Positions 1-10,052 of a stretch of DNA of 56,564 bases are shown in pieces. A program made the position numbers and the translations under genes. The notes under the pieces are model-generated. The model was not told the origin of the DNA. It did no database searches and was given only the letters and a program-made list of their open reading frames with translations. The stretch is from an uncultured Algibacter sp. (GTDB lineage Bacteria > Bacteroidota > Bacteroidia > Flavobacteriales > Flavobacteriaceae), in the NCBI RefSeq assembly GCF_947495675.1, contig NZ_CANLZX010000024.1, positions 1 to 56,564 on the forward strand, read 5' to 3'. The first letter of the stretch is position 1. The number at the start of each line of letters is the position of its first letter.

Positions 1-75
<75 letters not shown>

Positions 76-86
76 AAAACTGACCG

Positions 87-117
87 CAAATATATTATTG
101 TTTATTAATTCTGCAAA
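87..117 (-). promoter_or_regulatory. Promoter of tRNA-Tyr
   Basis: On the minus strand TTTG is followed by 19 nt and then TATATTTG, matching the Bacteroidota -33/-7 consensus (TTTG / TAnnTTTG). It ends 11 nt before the tRNA. The tRNA-Met promoter in this window has the same boxes and spacing. Confidence 0.75.
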
Positions 118-148
118 GAGAAATTTAAAAATTTAATTAGAATATTTT

Positions 149-2890
149 TTAAATTTCATAACGCACTCTAAATGAAACAAATCGTGGTTGTATAAACGTT
201 TCAGAATTTATTACAGATAAATTATTAGCACTATTGGTTATTCTTGAATCGATATCTAACAAGTTTGTGGCTTTAATTTGATATTCCCACTTTGAGTCTT
301 CTGCCTTTTTATATGATAATGATGCATCCCAGGTTTTAAATGACTGCGACGGGTTAACACCATCATCTTGATTTGTATAAGCAAAATCTGTTTGAAATGT
401 TAGCGACTTCCAGATATAAGCATCAAAATCTATTGATGGCGCATTTGTTATAAATTTTGTTGAGTTAGAGCCTTGATCGCTATTAGAAACTCTATAACGA
501 TACCTAAGTCTTACATTGGGTGCTTCTTTAAAATTGGTACGTAATTCTGGTGTATACGTTTGGGTAATTCTTTCATTTAAAGATTGTTGCCCTTGTATAA
601 ACTGGTTAATCTTGCTGTAATTAAAACTACTTGTAAGCCCAGCTCTTAATTTACCAAAAGTTCTTTGTATACGCCCGCTTGCAGAAACACTTTCATCGGC
701 AAAATTAGAGTTAAAAAAGGTGCTTGTTCTTATTACATTTTCAAAATCAGTAAGTCCACGAATTTGATCTATATTCTTGTTATAAGAAAGTCTAGCAAAA
801 ACGTTAGTATAATTAAATAGGTTAAAACTTCTATAAAACAAACTCACATTATGAGATAAGGCATTTTGTAATTCTGGCTCACCGTATTGAATACTATTAT
901 AGTTATTAAAAACTAAACCTTGAGCCAAACGGGTTACATCTGTAAATTGATTTTGCATTTGGTAACGTAGCGTTAAGCTTTCACTCTTTTTAAACTGTAT
1001 AATGGTTTCAAAATCTGGTAAAAACTTGAAAAAATTATCTTCGTAGGTTTCTCCAAATTGGCTGTTTTTATTACCGTAAGCATGTACAGAAAAGCCTGGT
1101 GTAATTGTAAAAATACCCATTTTTAAAGTATAATGCGTCCCTAAATACACATCTGTAAAATTGTATTCGGTATCGTTAGTAGCTAGTCCATCATTAAAAG
1201 TTGGTGTAGGCTCAAACTCTAAATCATCATCTAAAAATTGAAAAATATTAGAGTTAAATTTTTGTTGACTATATATGGTTCCTAATGTTAAATTAATATT
1301 GCTCTTGGCATTAAGAATATTATAATAATCTAATTTAGCATCAATTTGATTCGATTTTATTGTTTTGTTTTGACCAATATCATAATTATCTAATGTGGTT
1401 ACAAATCCAATAGCTTCAGCAGTTGTATCAAAAGCATCTCTATCATCTGGGTTCTCTTCATCATTATTATCTGGATTATTAACTAACAATGCGTTATAAA
1501 ATGGGTCTTCATCTTTTAATAAATGTTGCACTTCAAAAGCAAAAATATTAGAATCGTTTAAAGTGTAGTAATAATTAAAATTTTGATTGATACTAAAGGG
1601 TGTTACTTCATCTAATTGATTGGTATTACCAACTACAGACGATAAAAAGTTTTGATCTTGAACATCTTTTGAAAAACGCCCTAAAATATCATAATCTAAT
1701 TGATTATTAACATTTGGTTTGTAGGATGCACTTAGTTTTAATAAACCTTGATCTGAGCGCTCTAAACTACTTTGGTTTGTGGTTTCATCTGGAATCCCTA
1801 AATCTGAGTCGGTATATTGTACAAAACTTGTTTCTTTTGATTCTATTCTGCTACTATTAAATATAGCAAAACCACTAATATCTAACCCTTTACTTGGCGA
1901 ATAACTAAAGTTAGTAGCTGCTAGTTTATTTTCAATTTCCAACGCGTTATTTTGTGTAGTTAGAAAATTTAATCCGTTATCTCCTAAGCTAATACTGGTA
2001 CCACTACTCCTACTTGGTGCTCTAAAACCACCACCAAAACCTCTAAGATCTCTTCGTGTTAAAGCTTGTTCTCCTAAATTATTTAAATCGCCAATAAAAT
2101 TTAAACTAAATTTAGGACTGTAATAAAATAGTTTTGGTTGTACCAAATAAAGTTCCTCGTCTGCAGATGCGCCACCGCCAACAGTAACGTTACCAAACCA
2201 AAAGTTTTCCTTTCCTTTTTTAAGCTTGATATTTAAAGCTACGTTATCTTGATTATTGGTAACGCTGCTTAATTGCCCAACTTCAGAATAATTTCGCAGT
2301 ACTTGTATTTTATCAACAGCATTTGATGGAATATTTTTAATACCTAACTTGGTATCGCCATCAAAAAAATCTTTTCCATTAACCATTAGTTTGTTAACAA
2401 CCTTGCCTTCTACTTCTACTTGGCCATCGTCATTAATTTCAACACCTGGAAGTTTTTCTAAAACATCTTCAAGTTTTCGTTCTGTGCCGCTTTTAAAAGA
2501 ATCTGCATTGTAAACTAAAGTATCACCTTTTACGCTTACTGGCATTTCATAAGTTAACTCAACAGCATCTAAAGCATTATCTGCTATTAAAGTTATATCT
2601 TTTGTGATATCATCATTTATAGTAGATACGGTTTCGGTATGTGTTTTCATTCCTATATAGCTAACCTGAATGCTATAAGATGTGTTTTTAGATAAACTTA
2701 ATCTGTAATAGCCTTTATTATCGGTAATACCATAAGATTGTAATGTTTTTGTTTCTTGATTAATGGCTATAACATTGGCTAATTCTAGAGGTTCGCCAAT
2801 ACTATCTTTTACGACACCTTGAAATTTAACCTGTGCCATAGTTATGTTTGCCACACAAAGTAGCATTATAAAAGTTAGATTTTTTATCAT
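149..2890 (-). CDS. TonB-dependent-receptor-like outer-membrane beta-barrel protein
   Basis: 913 aa. A signal peptide (cleavage near ITMAQ/VKF) is followed by a carboxypeptidase-D regulatory-like beta-sandwich (about 22-105), a plug-like domain (about 115-220, with YNADSFKSGTERKLEDVLEKL) and a long barrel of alternating aromatic strands up to the C-terminus. This order fits the 'outer membrane beta-barrel family' rather than a classic SusC, because no SusD-like partner is present. It lies 30 bp downstream of a GLPGLI-family gene on the same strand, a recurrent flavobacterial pairing that suggests a two-gene operon. The substrate is unknown; transport or export of a peptide or metal complex is only inference from family members. 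The start is ATG directly before the signal peptide. Confidence 0.85.
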   Translation of the reverse strand: MIKNLTFIMLLCVANITMAQVKFQGVVKDSIGEPLELANVIAINQETKTLQSYGITDNKGYYRLSLSKNTSYSIQVSYIGMKTHTETVSTINDDITKDITLIADNALDAVELTYEMPVSVKGDTLVYNADSFKSGTERKLEDVLEKLPGVEINDDGQVEVEGKVVNKLMVNGKDFFDGDTKLGIKNIPSNAVDKIQVLRNYSEVGQLSSVTNNQDNVALNIKLKKGKENFWFGNVTVGGGASADEELYLVQPKLFYYSPKFSLNFIGDLNNLGEQALTRRDLRGFGGGFRAPSRSSGTSISLGDNGLNFLTTQNNALEIENKLAATNFSYSPSKGLDISGFAIFNSSRIESKETSFVQYTDSDLGIPDETTNQSSLERSDQGLLKLSASYKPNVNNQLDYDILGRFSKDVQDQNFLSSVVGNTNQLDEVTPFSINQNFNYYYTLNDSNIFAFEVQHLLKDEDPFYNALLVNNPDNNDEENPDDRDAFDTTAEAIGFVTTLDNYDIGQNKTIKSNQIDAKLDYYNILNAKSNINLTLGTIYSQQKFNSNIFQFLDDDLEFEPTPTFNDGLATNDTEYNFTDVYLGTHYTLKMGIFTITPGFSVHAYGNKNSQFGETYEDNFFKFLPDFETIIQFKKSESLTLRYQMQNQFTDVTRLAQGLVFNNYNSIQYGEPELQNALSHNVSLFYRSFNLFNYTNVFARLSYNKNIDQIRGLTDFENVIRTSTFFNSNFADESVSASGRIQRTFGKLRAGLTSSFNYSKINQFIQGQQSLNERITQTYTPELRTNFKEAPNVRLRYRYRVSNSDQGSNSTKFITNAPSIDFDAYIWKSLTFQTDFAYTNQDDGVNPSQSFKTWDASLSYKKAEDSKWEYQIKATNLLDIDSRITNSANNLSVINSETFIQPRFVSFRVRYEI

Positions 2891-2920
2891 TATTGATTGG
2901 TATAAATGAATTCGTTTTTT

Positions 2921-3805
2921 TTAATGTCTTCCGCCACCACCTGGTCTACCGTTTCCTCTTCCGCGGCTTTCTCTAAATTCTTCCATTTTCTTAGTGGTTA
3001 TTTCTTTATACTCCAACTGGGTTACAACTTCTCCCTTTTTGGGTGCTTTAATTTCTAATGTTTCTTTAGGGTTTAAAATAATTTTAGAACAAAGCATTGT
3101 ATTATTTCCTGCACTAACTTCTAGTATTAAACCTGGTAATCCCCAATAATCTGCTGGACCTTGACTAACCGGTATTTGTGGGGTGTACCAAGCAACGACT
3201 TCAATCATTTCGGGAGCTTTGTTGTTATCTTCTTTAATATCCTTAGCATCTTTATTATTAATTGAATCTGATTCTTTTTTGTTGTTATCTCTTTTAGGTG
3301 GGCCAAATTCAATATTTGTAGACACTTTTTTAGCAGTTGCCTTAAAACACATATATTGCCCTATTTGTTTGGTTTCAGTGCCCATTTGCCATTCTAAAGG
3401 CTGCATATCTTCTTTAATTAAAAATTGCTTTCCAAAAAATTCTTGGTCTTGTAAAAACAAACGCTCTTTAATGTTTTTGTATTGAGGTCCGGGAGAAAAA
3501 TTACTACCAAAACTTCCAAACCCTCTTCCTGAAACAGGAGACGATAGTTTTTCATCTTCTTTAAAAATAGATTCTTCTTTATTAAAAGTTAATATGTATG
3601 TTTTTTCTAGCATGGATTTTAAACGGGCAGCTATTTCTTTTTTTCTTTGTTCTGTCATTTGTCCGCCTCCTCTATTAAAGCGACTCATATCCATGGTTGT
3701 TTTAGAAAAATAATAAGCTTGACCCTGAAATTCTTGTGCCTGAAATGATGCAGAAAATAACAGCATTACAATTAAAATATTGAATTTAATGAAGATGTTT
3801 TTCAT
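2921..3805 (-). CDS. GLPGLI family protein
   Basis: 294 aa, secreted: signal peptide MKNIFIKFNILIVMLLFSAS with cleavage after AQ. The signature that names the family is visible as YWGLPGLILEV near residue 222, preceded by VVAWYTPQIPVSQGP. The C-terminus is Gly/Arg-rich (RGRGNGRPGGGGRH), and a charged, probably disordered segment (KKESDSINNKDAKDIKEDNN) sits mid-protein. The family occurs in Bacteroidota, typically beside TonB-type barrel proteins, as here with the barrel gene 30 bp downstream. The biochemical role is unknown; a periplasmic or surface accessory to the barrel is inferred from context only. Confidence 0.88.
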   Translation of the reverse strand: MKNIFIKFNILIVMLLFSASFQAQEFQGQAYYFSKTTMDMSRFNRGGGQMTEQRKKEIAARLKSMLEKTYILTFNKEESIFKEDEKLSSPVSGRGFGSFGSNFSPGPQYKNIKERLFLQDQEFFGKQFLIKEDMQPLEWQMGTETKQIGQYMCFKATAKKVSTNIEFGPPKRDNNKKESDSINNKDAKDIKEDNNKAPEMIEVVAWYTPQIPVSQGPADYWGLPGLILEVSAGNNTMLCSKIILNPKETLEIKAPKKGEVVTQLEYKEITTKKMEEFRESRGRGNGRPGGGGRH

Positions 3806-4000
3806 AATATAAAGAAGTATGATGTGATTATTATTTTGAAATTTAGTGGTATTAAACTATGTTTTTAGACATTAATAATAACCGACCGTTTAATTCAGAA
3901 AGGTTAATTAAATGTTAAATAAAAATTTAAAAAAAGGACCAATTGATTTATTCTTAACTACGTTTAAAAGTGGTTTGATTTTTGTATTTTTCAAACTGAA

Positions 4001-4780
4001 ATGAAGTATACCTTATTATTTTATATAATCTTTTCTGTTTCTGGATTCGCACAAGAATCTATCGAGGCTAAGTTTTTAGGTGAAACCGTTTTAAATGCAG
4101 ATACTTTAATATCTATTGATAATTTTGGTACTTATTATTATTTAAAAGGAAATGTAATTCATAAAAAAACAGATATAAAAAACATTACTTATAGCAACTT
4201 ACAATTAGGTACAATTCAATCTGCAAATGCTTTTAATCCTTTAAAAATAAATCTTTTTTATAAAGATTTTAATACGGTAATTATACTTGACAATCGTTTA
4301 GCCGAAATATTTAAAATAGATTTCAATGCAATTAATGCATACAAAAACGTATCGCATATTTCTACAGGCTACGATAACACTATTTGGATATTTAATCAAG
4401 ACTTACAAAAACTAGAGTTATTTGATTATAAAAACCAAACAACACGCGCCCAAACGGTACCTGTACAAAGTGAAGTTCTTGATTTAAAGAGTAATTATAA
4501 TTTTTGTTGGTTGCTTACCAAAAACTATCTATACACCTATAATTATTTTGGTAGTCTGGTTAGTAAAATTAAAAATACAGGTTATACAGCACTCATTGAA
4601 AGTAATGGAAACATTATTTTGAAAAAAGAAAACACATTATTTTATTTAGCAAAAAATAGTAACAAAATAACACCTATAAGGTCTACAAATTTGTTAATAA
4701 ATCAGTTTTTTGTAACCAATGAAACCTTGTATCTTTACACAGATAAAACCTTACAAAAATTTCAACTAAAAACTAATTAA
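4001..4780 (+). CDS. Secreted conserved flavobacterial protein, possible beta-propeller
   Basis: 259 aa with a signal peptide (MKYTLLFYIIFSVSGFAQ/E). The rest is a series of short beta-strand-like segments with repeated aromatic/Asp patterns (YYYLKGNVIHKK, TIWIFNQDLQKLELFD, LYTYNYFGSLVSKI, LYLYTDKTLQKFQL), suggestive of propeller blades. No catalytic motif is seen. It ends 4 bp before the deoxynucleoside kinase start, so the two are probably co-transcribed. I do not recognise a named family beyond a Bacteroidota-type conserved hypothetical protein. Confidence 0.7.
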   Translation: MKYTLLFYIIFSVSGFAQESIEAKFLGETVLNADTLISIDNFGTYYYLKGNVIHKKTDIKNITYSNLQLGTIQSANAFNPLKINLFYKDFNTVIILDNRLAEIFKIDFNAINAYKNVSHISTGYDNTIWIFNQDLQKLELFDYKNQTTRAQTVPVQSEVLDLKSNYNFCWLLTKNYLYTYNYFGSLVSKIKNTGYTALIESNGNIILKKENTLFYLAKNSNKITPIRSTNLLINQFFVTNETLYLYTDKTLQKFQLKTN

Positions 4781-4784
4781 CACC

Positions 4785-5399
4785 ATGCACATTGCTATTG
4801 CCGGAAATATTGGCGCTGGAAAAACGACTCTCACTAAATTATTAGCAAAACACTATAACTGGGAAGCGCAATTAGAAGACGTGGTAGACAACCCATATTT
4901 AGATGATTTTTATACACAAATGGAACGTTGGAGTTTTAATTTACAGGTTTATTTTTTAAACAGTAGATTTCGTCAAGTTTTACAAATTCGTGAAAGTGGT
5001 AAAGAAATTATTCAAGATAGAACTATTTACGAAGATGCCCATATTTTCGCACCCAACTTACACGCCATGGGTTTAATGACTAACCGTGATTTTGAAAATT
5101 ACAAATCACTTTTTGAATTAATGGAATCTTTGGTGCAAGGGCCAGATATTTTAATTTATTTACGAAGCTCGATTCCTAATTTAGTTTCTCAAATTCATAA
5201 ACGTGGTCGCGATTATGAGAATTCTATAAGTATTGATTATTTAAGCCGATTAAATGAACGTTATGAAGCTTGGATACATGGATATAACAAAGGTAAATTA
5301 CTTATTATTGATGTAGATAACTTAGACTTTGTAGATAATCCTGAAGATTTAGGTAATGTTATAAATACCATTGATGCTGAAATTAATGGCTTATTCTAA
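4785..5399 (+). CDS. Deoxynucleoside kinase
   Basis: 204 aa. The N-terminal P-loop is GNIGAGKTT (residues 7-15). The deoxynucleoside-kinase signature is visible as QDRTIYEDAHIFA (the DRS-like motif with the ERS/ED base), and the LID-type arginines lie in HKRGRDYE. The length fits the dNK/dGK-dCK family, which phosphorylates deoxynucleosides with ATP in the cytoplasmic salvage pathway. Substrate preference (dA, dG or other) cannot be read from sequence alone. It is probably translated from the same message as the upstream secreted protein (4-bp gap). Confidence 0.92.
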   Translation: MHIAIAGNIGAGKTTLTKLLAKHYNWEAQLEDVVDNPYLDDFYTQMERWSFNLQVYFLNSRFRQVLQIRESGKEIIQDRTIYEDAHIFAPNLHAMGLMTNRDFENYKSLFELMESLVQGPDILIYLRSSIPNLVSQIHKRGRDYENSISIDYLSRLNERYEAWIHGYNKGKLLIIDVDNLDFVDNPEDLGNVINTIDAEINGLF

Positions 5400-5496
5400 G
5401 AAGCTAACTTTTTAATTTATTGCAAAAATTTTTTTAAGCATTTTAAGATATAATAATATAGGTTAGATATTCTAAATTATTGTAACTAAGGTATGG

Positions 5497-6510
5497 TTAC
5501 ACCAATGAATGCTTTTCTATAAACCCATGAAATTTGGCATGTTGCAAAGCTTGTTCTGGATTTTCAATTAATAGTACTGGAATAGAATTGAAATTTTCAT
5601 AAAGCTTTTTTACTTTTTCCATTTTACGTTTATGATTTACACTTCTTAAATATATAGCCGAAATTCTATTTTTATATTTTGTAGCTATTTCTAGATAAAT
5701 TTTAGGATCATGTTCGCCAATATCTCCAATAAGTATAAATTTAAGTTTTGGGTAAGTCTTTAAAATATTAACAATCTCTTTATGTTTTTGAGGTTTTTCT
5801 CCCTTACTTTTTTTAGAAAAAGGACTAGGGAAACTTCTAAGTACAATAGGGCCTTTAGGAAAATTATTCTTATTTAAAAAATACTCTAAATAGCGATATA
5901 AGTTCCAAGGGCTATGACTAACATAAAAAATAGGATTTACTTCTTGTCCAGTTTTTCCTTGATGTAATAAATGATAAAATTCTGGAGCACCCTCTAGTGG
6001 CAAACGCTTTCCCGCAGATGTTAGTAGTGTATTTATTAAAACACGCCACTTTAAAATTGAAGTTAATCCAGTATGTAAAATAGTATCATCAATATCACTA
6101 ATAACTCCAAAAGAGGCTTTGCTTGATGGAATAAGCATTTCTCCTGGGAATTTATTTTCAGATTGAATGGTTCTTGTTAATTGTTCTTTTTGATAAGAGA
6201 ATTCTAAATTTATCCAGCCTTCAGAATTGGTATAATTACTTAAATCTTCAACTTTTTCATCTAATAAAAAATAACCATTACTATCTGTTTTGACATAATA
6301 ATATTTATCGTCCCCTATTTTTATGCGAAGTTTAGCGAATTTAATTTCATCAGTTTCAAAACGTTTCCAGGCATTAAAAAGTAATTTGAAAGCACCGCGC
6401 TGTTCCAAATTTATACTTTCATCCTCTATTGCTCTGCCTCTTAAGTATAAATGTTTGGGCGTGCCGTAGGTTTGAAAGGCAATAATTTGAAGTGGATCTT
6501 TTTTAAACAT
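5497..6510 (-). CDS. App1-like phosphatidate phosphatase domain protein (DUF2183)
   Basis: 337 aa from the ATG at 6510; a longer frame would need a TTG start at 6540, inside the hppA terminator region. The C-terminal half carries the HAD-type catalytic motif SDIDDTILHTG (DxDxT), followed by YVSHSPWNLY and FILIGDIGEHDPKIYLEIA, as in the App1/DUF2183 family related to yeast phosphatidate phosphatase App1. The N-terminal 100 residues form a beta-rich domain typical of the bacterial members. Probable action: dephosphorylation of a lipid or other phosphomonoester; the bacterial substrate is not established. No signal peptide is present. Confidence 0.85.
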   Translation of the reverse strand: MFKKDPLQIIAFQTYGTPKHLYLRGRAIEDESINLEQRGAFKLLFNAWKRFETDEIKFAKLRIKIGDDKYYYVKTDSNGYFLLDEKVEDLSNYTNSEGWINLEFSYQKEQLTRTIQSENKFPGEMLIPSSKASFGVISDIDDTILHTGLTSILKWRVLINTLLTSAGKRLPLEGAPEFYHLLHQGKTGQEVNPIFYVSHSPWNLYRYLEYFLNKNNFPKGPIVLRSFPSPFSKKSKGEKPQKHKEIVNILKTYPKLKFILIGDIGEHDPKIYLEIATKYKNRISAIYLRSVNHKRKMEKVKKLYENFNSIPVLLIENPEQALQHAKFHGFIEKHSLV

Positions 6511-6535
6511 AAGCGCTATCAATTCATTTGAAAAA

Positions 6536-6564
6536 TACAAAAAACCACGCGAATGCGTGGTTTT
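6536..6564 (-). terminator. Rho-independent terminator of hppA
   Basis: The 10-bp stem AAAACCACGC / GCGTGGTTTT has a 4-nt loop. Read on the minus strand it is followed by a T run, and it lies 30 bp after the hppA stop. Confidence 0.8.
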
Positions 6565-6594
6565 AATTTATATTAAAAATAAAAAATTAATTGT

Positions 6595-9003
6595 CTATTC
6601 TACAACCTCTTTTTTAACATCTTTTACAATTTTTTTAGTCTCAACTAAAATATCTGTACCGTTATCTTTTAAAGCACTAATACTAGCATTAACTTCTGCT
6701 TCAGTACCTTCAAAAGTTTCATAATTTGTTGAAGACTCCCCGTTTTTAGTTGTTACAGTAGTAACCACAGCTTTAGTTTTTCCATCATCCATTTTAGTCA
6801 TTTCTACTTTAACTTCTTTAGAAACTTCAACCTGATTAATAGAATTTGTATTACTTGCGTAAGCAGTTACATTATCTGAAGACATTGCAATACTTGGAGC
6901 AATTACTAGCGCTACAACCGACATTAATTTTAATAATATATTTAAAGAAGGACCTGAAGTATCTTTAAAAGGATCTCCAACTGTATCTCCTACAACAGCC
7001 GCTTTATGAGCATCTGTTCCTTTTCTACCTTGTTCTTCAATAGTTTTCTTAGCATTATCCCAAGCACCACCTGCGTTAGATTGAAAAATTGCCATTAAAA
7101 CACCACAAGTTGTAACACCTGCTAACAGACCTCCTAACATTTCAGCACCACCTAAAAATCCAACAGCAACAGGAACTACTATAGCTAATAATCCTGGTAA
7201 AACCATTTCTTTAATAGATGCTTTAGTAGAAATATCAATACATTTCCCATAATCAGCAACACCATCAGCATCATCAAAAATGGCTCTTTGTGCTGGAGTA
7301 GCTTTAGACATATCAGAATCAACTGCTCTCATAACTTCTAAAGCCGCTTTTAATTTTGGTATATCTCTAAACTGGCGTCTAACTTCTTCAATCATTGCCA
7401 TAGCAGCTCTACCTACAGCATTCATAGATAATGCAGAAAATACAAATGGTAACATACCACCTATTAATAATCCTGCCATAATTTTAGGTTGAGAAACATC
7501 AATTGCAGTTACACCAGCAGTTTTCATAAAGGCTGCAAATAATGCTAAAGCTGTTAGTGCAGCAGAAGCAATAGCAAAACCTTTTCCAACGGCTGCAGTT
7601 GTATTACCAACAGCATCTAATTTATCTGTACGCTCTCTAACTTCACTTGGTAATTCAGCCATTTCAGCAATACCACCAGCATTATCACAAATAGGCCCGT
7701 AAGCATCTACTGCTAATTGAATACCCGTATTAGCTAACATACCAACTGCGGCAATAGCAATACCATATAAACCTGCATAATGATGCGAAATCATAATAGC
7801 TGCAGCAATTAAAAGAATAGGAATTGCTGTAGACATCATACCAACACCTAAACCAGCAATAATATTTGTAGCAGAACCTGTTTCAGATTGCTTTACAATT
7901 GATAATACGGGTTTTTTACCTGTAGCAGTATAATATTCTGTTATTTTACCAACACCTAAACCTGCAACTAAACCAGCAATAGTAGCCCAAAACACTCCCA
8001 TAGCTCCAAAAGGCAAACCTTCAACAGATTCAGGAATTAAGGCATTGATAATAAAATAAGAAGCAACAACCATTAAACCTGCAGAACCAAACTCTCCAAT
8101 ATTTAAGGCAGTTTGTGGATTTCCACCATCTTTAACTTTTACAAAAAAGGATCCTAATATAGACATTAAAATACCTACAGCACCTAGTACTAAAGGTAAA
8201 TAAACAGCCCCTAAACCATCAAGATTTGGAGTTAAAATAAATGCTCCCAAAACCATAGTACCAATAATAGAACCTACATAAGATTCAAACAAATCGGCTC
8301 CCATACCAGCAACATCTCCAACATTATCACCTACATTATCTGCAATAGTAGCAGGGTTTAAAGGGTGATCTTCTGGAATTCCAGCTTCAACTTTACCTAC
8401 TAAATCGGCTCCAACATCTGCTGCTTTTGTATAAATACCTCCACCAACACGAGCAAATAAGGCTATAGATGATGCTCCTAATGAAAATCCTGAAAGCACA
8501 TTTAATACCATAGCTAAATTTTCAGCTCCAGGCCACATGCCTTGGTATATCATAAACAAACCACTTAATCCTAAAATTCCTAGACCTACAACACCTAATC
8601 CCATAACAGCACCACCTGCAAACGCAACTTCTAGTGCGCGTCCTAATGATGTTCTTGCAGCTTGTGTCGTTCTTACATTTGCTTTGGTTGCTACTTTCAT
8701 CCCGATGAATCCAGCTAAAGCCGAACAAATGGCTCCTACAATAAATGATATAGCTACCATACCACTAGACCCTACTTCTGAAACACCTTTAAAATATAAT
8801 AAAACGGCTACTGCAGCTACAAAAATTGCTAGTACCTTATATTCAGCTTTTAAAAAGGCCATGGCACCATCTGCAATATTCTTAGCGATACGAGCCATTT
8901 TTTCATCTCCTACATCTTGTTTAGAAACCCATCCACTTTTAAGAAAAACAAATATTAAAGCGACAACGCCAAAAAGAGGTAAAAATTTTACTATTAATTC
9001 CAT
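6595..9003 (-). CDS. hppA: Membrane-bound ion-pumping pyrophosphatase, K+-dependent type
   Basis: 802 aa with about 16 TM helices. The pyrophosphate-binding loop is seen in [11 protein letters not shown] and [19 protein letters not shown], with a second acidic site in [19 protein letters not shown]. The motif [12 protein letters not shown] has Ala where K+-independent enzymes have Lys, which predicts K+-dependence. Such enzymes couple PPi hydrolysis to Na+ and/or H+ export; sequence reading does not decide which ion. About 96 residues follow the last TM helix (from [10 protein letters not shown]), an unusual hydrophilic tail rich in Lys/Glu/Thr. The soluble pyrophosphatase gene lies 300 bp upstream on the same strand. 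Confidence 0.95.
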   Translation of the reverse strand: MELIVKFLPLFGVVALIFVFLKSGWVSKQDVGDEKMARIAKNIADGAMAFLKAEYKVLAIFVAAVAVLLYFKGVSEVGSSGMVAISFIVGAICSALAGFIGMKVATKANVRTTQAARTSLGRALEVAFAGGAVMGLGVVGLGILGLSGLFMIYQGMWPGAENLAMVLNVLSGFSLGASSIALFARVGGGIYTKAADVGADLVGKVEAGIPEDHPLNPATIADNVGDNVGDVAGMGADLFESYVGSIIGTMVLGAFILTPNLDGLGAVYLPLVLGAVGILMSILGSFFVKVKDGGNPQTALNIGEFGSAGLMVVASYFIINALIPESVEGLPFGAMGVFWATIAGLVAGLGVGKITEYYTATGKKPVLSIVKQSETGSATNIIAGLGVGMMSTAIPILLIAAAIMISHHYAGLYGIAIAAVGMLANTGIQLAVDAYGPICDNAGGIAEMAELPSEVRERTDKLDAVGNTTAAVGKGFAIASAALTALALFAAFMKTAGVTAIDVSQPKIMAGLLIGGMLPFVFSALSMNAVGRAAMAMIEEVRRQFRDIPKLKAALEVMRAVDSDMSKATPAQRAIFDDADGVADYGKCIDISTKASIKEMVLPGLLAIVVPVAVGFLGGAEMLGGLLAGVTTCGVLMAIFQSNAGGAWDNAKKTIEEQGRKGTDAHKAAVVGDTVGDPFKDTSGPSLNILLKLMSVVALVIAPSIAMSSDNVTAYASNTNSINQVEVSKEVKVEMTKMDDGKTKAVVTTVTTKNGESSTNYETFEGTEAEVNASISALKDNGTDILVETKKIVKDVKKEVVE

Positions 9004-9050
9004 ATTAAATTAGTTAGTTAGTTATTAAATCAATTACTTTTTTTCAAATT

Positions 9051-9081
9051 CAAAAGTATGGAAATTAATGTGATAAAAAAA
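9051..9081 (-). promoter_or_regulatory. Probable hppA promoter
   Basis: TACTTTTG on the minus strand is a perfect -7 box (TAnnTTTG), 48 bp upstream of the hppA ATG. The -33 region at the right spacing is only a T run (TTTT), so the call is moderate. Confidence 0.45.
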
Positions 9082-9250
9082 GCAGCTATTAATTAAAGAT
9101 ATAGTATTTAAAAGCCTGTTAAAATATAATATTTTCAATACTATGACATTTGTTAGTTTATAGTTGTTATTTTAATAGAAATTACGTATTAACACCCCGT
9201 TATTGTATAACTTATATCAATACTAGGCAAAAAACTTAAGCTATATAAAC

Positions 9251-9288
9251 AAAAAAAACCACCTTAATTATTAAGGTGGTTTTTTGTT
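9251..9288 (-). terminator. Terminator after ppa
   Basis: The 11-bp stem AACCACCTTAA / TTAAGGTGGTT has a 3-nt loop with A and T runs on either side, so it can work in both directions. It lies 17 bp beyond the ppa stop. The rest of 9004-9304 is AT-rich with no gene that I can support. Confidence 0.85.
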
Positions 9289-9304
9289 TATATTAAATTA
9301 ACAA

Positions 9305-9838
9305 CTAAATTGTAAAAGTTCGCTTTTTCTTGTGTTCGCTATTATCATAACGTTCTACACATTCATGATAAATTTTAACAGCAGCATCAGCATTTCCCCA
9401 ACCTCCTGTATCTACTTTTTTCTTTTCTAAATCTTTATAAACTTGAAAGAAATGTTCTATTTCTTTTAACCTGTGTGGATTCAAATCTGCAATATCCATC
9501 TTATTACTCCAAATAGGATCTGATACTGGTACACATATTACTTTTTCATCTGGTCCTTTTTCATCAGTCATATAAAAAACACCTATTGGTCTTACTTCCA
9601 TTACAACCATTGGATATGTTGGTTGATGACCTAAAACTAATACATCTAAAGGATCTTGATCGAGCGCTAAAGTTTCAGGAATAAAACCATAATCACCTGG
9701 ATACATCATTGAAGAAAATAACATACGATCAAACCTAATTTTGTGTAAAGCAAAATCATACTCGTATTTATTTCTACTTCCTTTAGGAATTTCTATTAAC
9801 ACATCAAAAGTTACAGCTTTCTTTTTTTTATCAGTCAT
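9305..9838 (-). CDS. ppa: Soluble inorganic pyrophosphatase, family I
   Basis: 177 aa. Family I motifs are clear: EIPKGSRNKYEYD near the N-terminus, GDYGFIPETL, and the catalytic acidic cluster DQDPLDVLVLG, then VCVPVSDP and KKVDTGGWG. It hydrolyses PPi to phosphate in the cytoplasm with Mg2+, driving biosynthetic reactions forward. The length matches the bacterial enzyme. It has its own promoter and terminator, and the membrane pyrophosphatase gene follows 300 bp downstream, so the cell has both wasteful and energy-conserving PPi hydrolysis side by side. Confidence 0.95.
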   Translation of the reverse strand: MTDKKKKAVTFDVLIEIPKGSRNKYEYDFALHKIRFDRMLFSSMMYPGDYGFIPETLALDQDPLDVLVLGHQPTYPMVVMEVRPIGVFYMTDEKGPDEKVICVPVSDPIWSNKMDIADLNPHRLKEIEHFFQVYKDLEKKKVDTGGWGNADAAVKIYHECVERYDNSEHKKKRTFTI

Positions 9839-9893
9839 ATAAATATATTTTAATCACCTTTAATTGGCAAAATGATTTTCAAAATTAAGATTA

Positions 9894-9924
9894 CAAATGT
9901 ACTGAACACTTTTTCTTTAAACAA
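9894..9924 (-). promoter_or_regulatory. Probable ppa promoter
   Basis: TACATTTG on the minus strand (perfect TAnnTTTG) has a TTG about 20 nt upstream, some 56 bp before the ppa start. Confidence 0.55.
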
Positions 9925-10052
9925 CTTTAAAACCTTACACTCATACATTTTTACTAAAGTTTCATATTATGATAACGTTAATGTGAAATTGTAAAAAACT
10001 CATTACATAATTTGTTATATTGTGCTTCAATAACTCATACAACTTTCTGAAT

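Noticed and set aside
3183..3485. 100-aa frame on the plus strand
   Set aside because: Lies wholly inside the GLPGLI gene on the other strand; low-complexity Leu/Ser product.
8537..9013. 158-aa frame on the plus strand
   Set aside because: Antisense to the hppA start; Pro/Ala/Thr-rich product is the complement of TM-helix coding sequence.
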